Shown here piece after piece: positions 1-9,362 of a stretch of DNA of 9,362 nucleotides; the first letter of the stretch is position 1, and the number at the start of each line of letters is the position of its first letter. Under the pieces are notes generated by a model. The model had not been told where the DNA came from. It saw only the letters and a list, made by a program, of their open reading frames with translations, and searched no databases. The stretch is from an uncultured beta proteobacterium (GTDB taxonomy: Bacteria > Pseudomonadota > Gammaproteobacteria > Burkholderiales > Rhodocyclaceae): contig CAJBIL010000134.1 in NCBI GenBank assembly GCA_903953145.1, positions 1 to 9,362 of the forward strand. Direction: 5' to 3'. The position numbers were made by a program, and so were the translations under genes.

Positions 1-766
1 CATCACGCACCGCATCGGGGACGGACAAACCATGCGCCAGACTGGCGGCAATGGCCGAAGCCAGCGTGCATCCCGAGCCGTGATAGCTGCCTGGCAGACG
101 ATCCCAGGCATCGCTACGGATCAGCCCCTCTTCGGCATAAAGCTGATTGACCACCTGCGCCGTGTACTCGTGCGTACCGGTGATCAGCACATATTGCGCG
201 CCAAAGCCAAGCAGACGACGCGCGCACTCGATCAGCGGCAGTACTTCTTCGCTATCGCTATCCTCATGATCCTCGTTGTCCTCGTTGTCCTCGTTGCTCT
301 CCTCGCACAAGCGGCGCGCCTCCAGGCTGTTGGGCGTCAGCACCGTTGTTTGCGGCAGCAATAGCTCGCGCAGCGCGGCAATCATTTCCTCATCGGCAAA
401 CGTATCGCCCCGCCCCGACGCCAGCACCGGATCAAGCACCAGCGGGATATCCGGGTAATCGGCAATAATTTCAGCAATCACGGCAACGTTCTCCACGCTA
501 CCAAGCAGGCCGATCTTGAACGCGGCCACCGGCATATCTTCCAGCAGCGCCCGCGCCTGATCCTCGACCCAGTCGGCATCAATCGCCAGAATGCTGTCGA
601 CACCAATGGTGTCTTGCACAGTCAGCGCGGTAATCACGGAAAGGGGATGGCAGCCCATGGACGAAAGCGTCATCAGATCTGCCTGCATGCCTGCCCCGGC
701 CGACGGGTCGCTGGCCGAAAAACAAAGGACAATGGGCGGCGACGGCTGCGGTCTGTGTTGATCCAT
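1..766 (-). CDS. thiD: Hydroxymethylpyrimidine/phosphomethylpyrimidine kinase ThiD (3' end cut by window edge)
   Basis: ThiD phosphorylates hydroxymethylpyrimidine and then its monophosphate to give HMP-PP for thiamine synthesis in the cytoplasm. I translated the minus strand from ATG at 766-764; 255 codons are open to the edge with no stop. Ribokinase-fold signatures are visible: the substrate-binding DPSAGAGMQADL near residues 20-31, SVITALTVQDT at 43-53, FKIGLLGS at 83-90, LDPVLASGRGD at 111-121, LTPNSLEA at 143-150, VLITGTHE at 193-200, and the C-terminal anion-hole motif HGSGCTLASAIAA at 229-241 with catalytic-type Cys233. E. coli ThiD is about 266 residues, so only the last stretch should be missing. 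An odd acidic insert lies at about residues 158-174, between the TPNS helix and the next helix, encoded by a 9-bp tandem repeat. No strong Shine-Dalgarno precedes the ATG. The gene is divergent from the rubredoxin gene. The family call is very secure. Confidence 0.95.
   Translation of the reverse strand, partial: MDQHRPQPSPPIVLCFSASDPSAGAGMQADLMTLSSMGCHPLSVITALTVQDTIGVDSILAIDADWVEDQARALLEDMPVAAFKIGLLGSVENVAVIAEIIADYPDIPLVLDPVLASGRGDTFADEEMIAALRELLLPQTTVLTPNSLEARRLCEESNEDNEDNEDHEDSDSEEVLPLIECARRLLGFGAQYVLITGTHEYTAQVVNQLYAEEGLIRSDAWDRLPGSYHGSGCTLASAIAASLAHGLSVPDAVRD
262..297 (-). repeat. 9-bp tandem repeat inside thiD encoding an acidic loop
   Basis: On the plus strand CCTCGTTGT occurs at 271-279 and 280-288, then CCTCGTTGC at 289-297, preceded by a degraded copy CCTCATGAT at 262-270. 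Read on the minus strand in the thiD frame this encodes three Asn-Glu-Asp units and one His-Glu-Asp, continuing into Asp-Ser-Asp-Ser-Glu-Glu. Because the period is nine bases, changes in copy number keep the thiD frame. The position is a surface-loop site between conserved kinase motifs. Confidence 0.85.
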
Positions 767-822
767 CCTGCGCAAATTCTCGGTAAATAATGAAAGGTGG
801 CTGGGCGGCTGAAATCAGGGAT

Positions 823-852
823 TTGGCAGCAGCAAGCGTGTTTGGCTAAAAT
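823..852 (+). promoter_or_regulatory. Candidate sigma-70 promoter for the rubredoxin gene
   Basis: TTGGCA (823-828) resembles the -35 consensus TTGACA with one mismatch, and TAAAAT (847-852) resembles TATAAT with one mismatch, separated by 18 bp. Transcription would begin near 859, leaving a leader of about 60 nt before the ATG at 921. It is the best-matching pair I found in the thiD-rubredoxin divergent region. The -10 element lies inside the first copy of the 11-bp repeat. Such matches are common by chance, so this is only a candidate. Confidence 0.3.
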
Positions 853-895
853 CTGGCTAGCGTCTGACTAGAATCAGGCCAAAATCCGCAAAGAA
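841..895. repeat. Degenerate 11-bp tandem repeat between thiD and the rubredoxin gene
   Basis: Five consecutive 11-bp units can be aligned with no gaps: TTTGGCTAAAA (841), TCTGGCTAGCG (852), TCTGACTAGAA (863), TCAGGCCAAAA (874) and TCCGCAAAGAA (885). Against the consensus TCTGGCTAGAA they match at 9, 9, 10, 8 and 7 positions. The period is close to one helical turn. It covers the candidate -10 element and the predicted transcription start of the rubredoxin gene. It could be an array of protein sites, a curved-DNA element or a decayed minisatellite; the sequence alone does not decide. Confidence 0.6.
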
Positions 896-920
896 TTTTA
901 ACCGAAAACCCATAACATCC

Positions 921-1109
921 ATGAACACAGCACTTAATCAGCCCTACCTGACCTGGATATGCCTGACCTGCGGCCTCATTTACGACGAGGCAGCGGGCCT
1001 CCCCGACGAAGGCATCCCCCCCGGCACCCGCTGGGAAGATGTAGCGATCAACTGGACATGCCCTGAATGCGGCGCACGCAAGGAAGATTTCGAGCGGGTC
1101 GATTTTTGA
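921..1109 (+). CDS. Rubredoxin
   Basis: This is a small iron-sulfur electron carrier of the cytoplasm in which one iron is held by four cysteines. The 62-residue protein has both knuckles: Cys14-x-x-Cys17-Gly and Cys47-Pro-x-Cys50-Gly-Ala. It also has the family's Tyr21-Asp22 turn, the GIPPGT loop at 31-36, the aromatic Trp38 and the closing KEDFE at 54-58. Length and spacing are fully normal for a one-domain rubredoxin. ATG at 921 is the only sensible start; the sequence before it has no good Shine-Dalgarno. It lies 112 bp upstream of pilG on the same strand and is divergent from thiD. Its redox partner is not in the window, and any link to pilus signalling would be speculation. No terminator-like hairpin with a T run follows it, so read-through into pilG is possible. 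Confidence 0.95.
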   Translation: MNTALNQPYLTWICLTCGLIYDEAAGLPDEGIPPGTRWEDVAINWTCPECGARKEDFERVDF

Positions 1110-1211
1110 ACCACCGCTGAAATGCCGAAATGCTGAAAATCTCAAACATTGCGCTGAACATTTGCTAAAGTAAGGCCCTTGCCGCGACCCGGGCCGGCCA
1201 TGAAATTAATT

Positions 1212-1216
1212 GGAGG
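1212..1216 (+). promoter_or_regulatory. Strong ribosome binding site fixing the TTG start of pilG
   Basis: GGAGG sits at 1212-1216, followed by AAGG, and ends six bases before the TTG at 1223. This decides the start: TTG directly opens the PilG frame, the protein then has the family's usual short N-terminal tail, and the nearby ATG at 1200 is in another frame. Confidence 0.8.
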
Positions 1217-1222
1217 AAGGAA

Positions 1223-1618
1223 TTGTCAGCAGCTGCAAACCTTCGCGGCGTCAAAGTCATGGTCATCGACGACAGCAATACGATCCGGCGTAGCGCCGAG
1301 ATATTTCTTGTTCAAGCCGGCTGTCAGGTCGTGCTCGCCGAAGACGGGTTTGACGCCCTGGCAAAAATCGCCGACCACCAGCCGGAAGTCATTTTTTGCG
1401 ACATCATGATGCCGCGACTCGATGGCTACCAGACCTGTTCGCTGATCAAAAAGAACCCCCGTTTTCGCGGTACGCCAGTGATCATGCTGTCCTCCAAGGA
1501 TGGCATGTTTGATCGTGCACGCGGCCGCATGGTCGGCTCTGACCAGTACCTGACCAAGCCGTTCACCAAGGATAGCCTGCTGCAAGCGGCTGCCACCTTC
1601 GCCCCACCGGCGGCCTGA
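1223..1618 (+). CDS. pilG: Type IV pilus response regulator PilG (single CheY-like receiver domain), TTG start
   Basis: PilG is a CheY-like regulator phosphorylated by the PilL/ChpA kinase; in P. aeruginosa it promotes pilus extension and cAMP signalling. The 131-residue protein is one receiver domain. It has the acidic pair Asp16-Asp17 in VMVIDDSNTIRR, phosphoacceptor Asp60 in FCDIMMPRLDGYQTC, switch Ser90 in VIMLSSKDG, and the conserved Lys112 in YLTKPF. The words DGFDALAKIAD and GSDQYLTKPF follow P. aeruginosa PilG nearly word for word from memory, which separates it from PilH. No output domain is attached. The start is TTG at 1223, six bases after GGAGG; no in-frame ATG exists before the ATG of Met13, which lies inside the first strand. 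It is the first gene of the pil chemosensory run, with pilH 47 bp downstream. All catalytic residues are intact. Confidence 0.93.
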   Translation: MSAAANLRGVKVMVIDDSNTIRRSAEIFLVQAGCQVVLAEDGFDALAKIADHQPEVIFCDIMMPRLDGYQTCSLIKKNPRFRGTPVIMLSSKDGMFDRARGRMVGSDQYLTKPFTKDSLLQAAATFAPPAA

Positions 1619-1665
1619 GCCGCAACAGCGTTTGAGACTTACAGAATTTTCAGGGAGCCGGCACC

Positions 1666-2034
1666 ATGTCCATCAAAAAAATCCTCGTCGTTGATGATTC
1701 GCCCACCGAGCGTCACGTCATGACCGAGCTGCTGACCAAAAACGGTTATCAGGTAATTACCGCCGAAAACGGTGAAGAAGGCATCGCCAAGGCCAAGTCC
1801 GAGCTCCCTGATCTGGTGCTGATGGATGTCGTGATGCCCGGCCTGAACGGCTATCAGGCCACCCGCACGCTGACGCGTGACGAAGCCACAAAGAATATTC
1901 CGGTCATCGTCTGCACCTCGAAAGGGCAGGAGACCGACAAGATCTGGGGCCTGCGTCAAGGCGCGCAGGACTATCTGGTCAAACCGGTCAATGCCGAAGA
2001 GTTGCTGGCCAAGATCGCCGCCATCTCCATCTAA
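1666..2034 (+). CDS. pilH: Type IV pilus response regulator PilH (single receiver domain)
   Basis: PilH is the second CheY-like regulator of the Pil-Chp pathway; in P. aeruginosa it is tied to pilus retraction or acts as a phosphate sink that counters PilG. The 122-residue protein contains only a receiver domain: acidic pair Asp10-Asp11 in LVVDDSPTERH, phosphoacceptor Asp54 in VLMDVVMPGLNGYQATR, switch Thr84 in VIVCTSKGQETDK, and Lys106 in YLVKPV. The words DDSPTE, MPGLNG.QATR and KxQETDKxWGxRQGAxDYL are typical of PilH rather than PilG. ATG at 1666 follows AGGGAG (1652-1657) by eight bases. It sits between pilG (47-bp gap) and pilI (56-bp gap), as in other Pil-Chp clusters. All functional residues are intact. 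Confidence 0.93.
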   Translation: MSIKKILVVDDSPTERHVMTELLTKNGYQVITAENGEEGIAKAKSELPDLVLMDVVMPGLNGYQATRTLTRDEATKNIPVIVCTSKGQETDKIWGLRQGAQDYLVKPVNAEELLAKIAAISI

Positions 2035-2090
2035 TCGCCCGCTTACTTTCTCACCCGCATCCAACAACCACTCCCGACCGCAGCGAGCGT

Positions 2091-2600
2091 ATGGCCAAAA
2101 AAATCAGTCTCCGCGATTTCCAGACGCACCTGGCGGCACGCCTTGCCGGCGCCAGTACGCAGACAGCGGCCGGGCTGCTCGGCATTCAGGCCGGTAACGA
2201 ATACTGGCTGCTCAACCTGTCAGACTCCGGCGAAATCGTGCCGCTGACACCGCTCACCAACGTGCCGCTGACCAGGCCGTGGTTCGCCGGGATCGCTAAC
2301 ATTCGCGGCAATCTCTACGCGGTGGCGGATTTTTCCGGCTTTCAGGGCAAGGATGCGACACCCCAGAATACAAGTTCGCGCCTGCTGCTGATTGGCAGCC
2401 GGCATGGCTCCAACGCAGCCCTGCTCGTAACGCGGATGCTTGGTTTGCGTAATATTGAAGCGCTGCGCGCCGAACCGGCTGATCCTGATGCGCCGGCCTG
2501 GGCGACTGAAGCCTATACCGATAACGAAGGACGGCACTGGAAAAAGCTTAACGTTCGCGAGCTGCTGGCCGACGAATCGTTCATGGCGATTGGCGCCTGA
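2091..2600 (+). CDS. pilI: CheW-like coupling protein PilI
   Basis: PilI is the adaptor that docks the chemoreceptor PilJ to the kinase PilL/ChpA at the inner face of the membrane. The 169-residue protein has a short helical leader (about 1-30) and then a CheW-like beta-barrel: a first strand block at 31-45 (GIQAGNEYWLLNL), the conserved WFAGIANIRGNLYAVADFSGF at 64-84 that corresponds to the CheW region around the invariant NxRG, and a second subdomain with RLLLIGSRHGSNAALLVTRMLGL at 97-119. A diverged acidic stretch follows (about 127-148), and the protein ends at Ala169. P. aeruginosa PilI is a similar size (about 178). The ATG at 2091 has only a weak purine stretch (GCGAGCG) close before it, so its translation may be modest or coupled to pilH. 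Identification rests on the CheW core and on position between pilH and pilJ. Confidence 0.88.
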   Translation: MAKKISLRDFQTHLAARLAGASTQTAAGLLGIQAGNEYWLLNLSDSGEIVPLTPLTNVPLTRPWFAGIANIRGNLYAVADFSGFQGKDATPQNTSSRLLLIGSRHGSNAALLVTRMLGLRNIEALRAEPADPDAPAWATEAYTDNEGRHWKKLNVRELLADESFMAIGA

Positions 2601-2711
2601 GTTGGCAACGGAATTGCGCCGGATGCCTGCCTGCAAGTCAAAGACCGGCCAAACGCCCCCTGAATATCAACAACACAATCATTACCAAGACCGTATAACC
2701 GGAGAAGCAAT

Positions 2712-4880
2712 ATGGCGTTCAATCTAAAACTACCGGGCCTGCTTTCCGGCAAGAAAGCCCCTGTAGAGCCGCCCATTTCTGCGCCAACGGTGATGGGCAG
2801 CGCGCAGGCGGCCAGCACAGCCGCCAAAAATTCACCGCTACAGACATTTCTCGGGCAATACTCGGTTATCAAGCAATTGCAGATCATGGGTGGCGGCCTG
2901 CTGGTCGTCATGCTGGTGATTGCCGGGGTGATTTATCACGACAACCGCGAATCAACCTATGGCACGGCCTACATTGCCGCCTCCGGCGAAATGCGCATGC
3001 TCTCCCAGCGTCTGGCCAAGGCATCGAACCTCGCCTTACAGGGCAACCCGGCAGCGTTCAAGCAGCTCAAGGATTCTCGTGACATCTTCGCCGGCAAGCT
3101 CGAGCGCCTGACCAACGGCGGTGAGCTCAGCGACAGCACGGTGCCCCCGTCACCGGATGTCGTCCAGCCCCAATTACAGGCGCTGACCCTGGAGTGGGAC
3201 AAGACCGACAAAAACGCCAACCAGCTGCTCGAGATGGAGAAAAATCTGATCTCGCTGGGGCAGGACGTGCGCACCATTAACGACAAAAACCCGCAGTTGC
3301 TTGAACTCTCCGAGCAGGTTGCTGCGCTAAAACTGCAATCCGGCGCCGGGGTACGCGAGATTGCGGCAGCCAACCAGCTCGTCATGCTCACCCAGCGGGT
3401 AGCAAAAAACGCCAGCGCGCTGCTGGTCGGCGATGCAATCGATCCTGAAATTGCCTTTTTGCTGGGCAAGGACACCAACACCTTCCGCGACCTGATGAGT
3501 GCGCTGGCCAAGGGTAGCGAAAGCTTGCGCATCACCGCCACCAGCGATACCGATACGCGGCAGAAACTGACCGAACTCGAAGCCAGTTTCAAGGAATACC
3601 AGAACGCCGTCGGTGGCATTCTCGGTAGCATGCAGCGACTGGTGCTCGCCAAGCAGGCCGGCTCGCGCATTTTCCGCGACAGTGAAGCGCTGCTCGAAGC
3701 CACTGACAAACTGGCGCAAGCGTATCAAGCCGGGATTGGAGAGCGGGCGGGCTATGGCCTCATGTTGCTGGTTCTGGTGCTTGTTGCACTGGGCGCACTG
3801 GCCTTGATGGCAAAAATCTACCTCGACGATACCCGCCGCCAGGCGCAGGAGGCCGACCAGAGCCGGCGTGTCTCCGAGCTGGTCAATCGCCAGAATCAGG
3901 ACGCCATTTTGCGCCTGATGAACGAACTGGGCGACCTCGCCGATGGCGATCTGACAGTCACCGCTACGGTGTCCGAAGACATTACCGGCGCCATTGCCGA
4001 CTCGATCAACTACACGATTGAAGAGCTTCGCGTGCTGGTCGGCCGGATCAACGATGCGGCCGGTCGCGTCACGCTGGCCACCGAAATCGCCCAGCAAACC
4101 TCGGCCGAGCTGCTCGCCGCCGCGGAACGCCAGTCGATTGAAATTCAGGGCGCAGGCAAATCCGTGCTGGCAATGGCCAGCTCGATGACTCAGGTGTCCG
4201 GCGATGCCAACCAGTCGGCACAAGTGGCGCGGCAGTCGCTGGCAGCCGCCGGCAAGGGAACACAGGCGGTGCAGGATTCAATCAAGGGCATGAACGAGAT
4301 TCGTGAACAGATTCAGGAAACCTCGAAACGTATTAAGCGCCTCGGTGAAAGCTCGCAGGAGATCGGTGAAATTGTTGAGCTGATTTCCGACATTACCGAG
4401 CAAACCAACGTGCTGGCGCTAAACGCCGCCATCCAGGCCGCTTCAGCCGGTGAAGCCGGGCGGGGATTCACCGTCGTGGCCGAAGAAGTGCAGCGCCTGG
4501 CCGAACGTTCAGGCGAGGCAACCAAGCAGATCGCGGCCATTGTAAAAACGATTCAGACCGATACCCAGGATGCCGTTTCGGCCATGGAAGAATCAACCCA
4601 GGGCGTGGTTGAAGGCGCCAAACTCTCTGACGCCGCCGGTCAGGCGCTGGCCGAGATTGGCGACGTTTCACGCAATCTTGCCGACCTGATCGAAAGCATC
4701 TCCAGTGCGACAAGATTACAGGCCGATTCGGCAACCAGCGTGGCCGGCAAAATGCAGGACATTCTGCGTGTGACCGAGCAAACAACGGCCGGTACGCAAA
4801 AAACTGCGACTGCGGTCGGTGAACTGGCCGGTCTGGCGACAGAGCTCAAGGGCTCGGTGGCCGGCTTCAAGGTCGCCTAA
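2712..4880 (+). CDS. pilJ: Type IV pilus methyl-accepting chemotaxis protein PilJ
   Basis: PilJ is the inner-membrane receptor of the Pil-Chp system. The 722-residue protein has a cytoplasmic N-terminal tail (1-57), TM1 at about 58-75, a periplasmic region 76-346 and TM2 at about 347-369. The periplasmic part holds two PilJ-type helical repeats, marked by GEMRMLSQRLAKASNLAL (92-109) and NQLVMLTQRVAKNASALL (221-238). A HAMP-like segment follows (about 370-440), then a long coiled-coil signalling domain. The hairpin tip that binds CheW and kinase is unmistakable: SDITEQTNVLALNAAIQAA at 559-577, continuing through AGEAGRGFTVVAEEVQRLAERS to 600. A candidate methylation-type pair is Glu626-Glu627. 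P. aeruginosa PilJ is about 682 residues; the extra length is mainly the longer N-terminal tail. ATG at 2712 follows GGAGAAG (2701-2707) by four bases. A 111-bp gap separates it from pilI, in which I see no clear promoter or terminator. Confidence 0.94.
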   Translation: MAFNLKLPGLLSGKKAPVEPPISAPTVMGSAQAASTAAKNSPLQTFLGQYSVIKQLQIMGGGLLVVMLVIAGVIYHDNRESTYGTAYIAASGEMRMLSQRLAKASNLALQGNPAAFKQLKDSRDIFAGKLERLTNGGELSDSTVPPSPDVVQPQLQALTLEWDKTDKNANQLLEMEKNLISLGQDVRTINDKNPQLLELSEQVAALKLQSGAGVREIAAANQLVMLTQRVAKNASALLVGDAIDPEIAFLLGKDTNTFRDLMSALAKGSESLRITATSDTDTRQKLTELEASFKEYQNAVGGILGSMQRLVLAKQAGSRIFRDSEALLEATDKLAQAYQAGIGERAGYGLMLLVLVLVALGALALMAKIYLDDTRRQAQEADQSRRVSELVNRQNQDAILRLMNELGDLADGDLTVTATVSEDITGAIADSINYTIEELRVLVGRINDAAGRVTLATEIAQQTSAELLAAAERQSIEIQGAGKSVLAMASSMTQVSGDANQSAQVARQSLAAAGKGTQAVQDSIKGMNEIREQIQETSKRIKRLGESSQEIGEIVELISDITEQTNVLALNAAIQAASAGEAGRGFTVVAEEVQRLAERSGEATKQIAAIVKTIQTDTQDAVSAMEESTQGVVEGAKLSDAAGQALAEIGDVSRNLADLIESISSATRLQADSATSVAGKMQDILRVTEQTTAGTQKTATAVGELAGLATELKGSVAGFKVA

Positions 4881-4913
4881 ATTCCAGCGCACAAAGCGGA
4901 GATACTGCCTTAC

Positions 4914-9362
<4,449 letters not shown>

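Noticed and set aside
32..458. Plus-strand open frames at the left edge
   Set aside because: They overlap thiD on the minus strand, whose motifs run continuously from 766 to the edge.
1163..1188. Promoter candidates ahead of pilG: extended -10 TGCTAAAGT, and a sigma-28-like TAAAG with GCCGCGA
   Set aside because: The -10 has no acceptable -35 at 16-18 bp, and the sigma-28-like halves are spaced several bases too close.
1174..1195. GGCCC/GGGCC inverted repeat after the rubredoxin gene as a terminator
   Set aside because: Only a 5-bp stem with a 12-base loop and no following T run, in a GC-rich stretch where such pairs are common.
1200..1202. ATG at 1200 as the start of pilG
   Set aside because: It is 23 bases upstream of the TTG and so in a different frame; that frame has no receiver-domain motifs.
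2694..2699. TATAAC as a -10 box for pilJ
   Set aside because: It lies only 12 bases before the start codon, overlaps the ribosome-binding region and has no -35 partner.
3327..4223. 298-codon antisense open frame within pilJ
   Set aside because: No recognisable domain, and it lies wholly opposite a conserved receptor gene of high GC where long antisense frames are expected by chance.

Overview
The window is a piece of a betaproteobacterial chromosome, most likely Rhodocyclales or a close relative. This lineage call is my inference from gene order, moderately high GC and protein style; no rRNA or other marker is present to settle it. Almost all of it is one chemosensory gene cluster of the Pil-Chp type, which controls type IV pilus function (twitching motility, surface sensing). 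No mobile element, CRISPR array, RNA gene or phage gene was seen.

Layout: (1) 1-766, minus strand: thiD, hydroxymethyl(phospho)pyrimidine kinase of thiamine synthesis, cut by the left edge and carrying a small acidic repeat insert. (2) 767-920: a 154-bp divergent intergenic region with a plausible promoter for the next gene and a degenerate 11-bp tandem repeat. (3) 921-1109, plus strand: a 62-residue rubredoxin. (4) 1223-9362, plus strand: pilG, pilH, pilI, pilJ and the 5' part of pilL/chpA, with gaps of 33-111 bp between genes, consistent with one operon. pilG starts at TTG behind a strong Shine-Dalgarno sequence.

How the genes work together (known for the family, inferred here): PilJ is the membrane chemoreceptor, PilI the CheW-like adaptor that couples it to the PilL/ChpA histidine kinase, and PilG and PilH are the two single-domain response regulators that receive phosphate and act on the pilus extension and retraction motors. 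The pilK (CheR-type methyltransferase) gene found between pilJ and chpA in Pseudomonas aeruginosa is absent from that position here.

PilL is open from 4914 to the right edge (1483 residues visible). It has degenerate HPt-like modules in the N-terminal part, then three recognisable HPt domains (His703, His945, His1125), the CheA dimerisation region and the start of the ATP-binding domain. Its inter-domain linkers are low in complexity, including 17 consecutive Pro-Glu dipeptides encoded by a clean hexanucleotide repeat. I do not see an undescribed system. The most interesting signals are the in-frame tandem repeats in pilL and thiD, the 11-bp periodic repeat upstream of the rubredoxin gene, and the altered HPt motifs in PilL.
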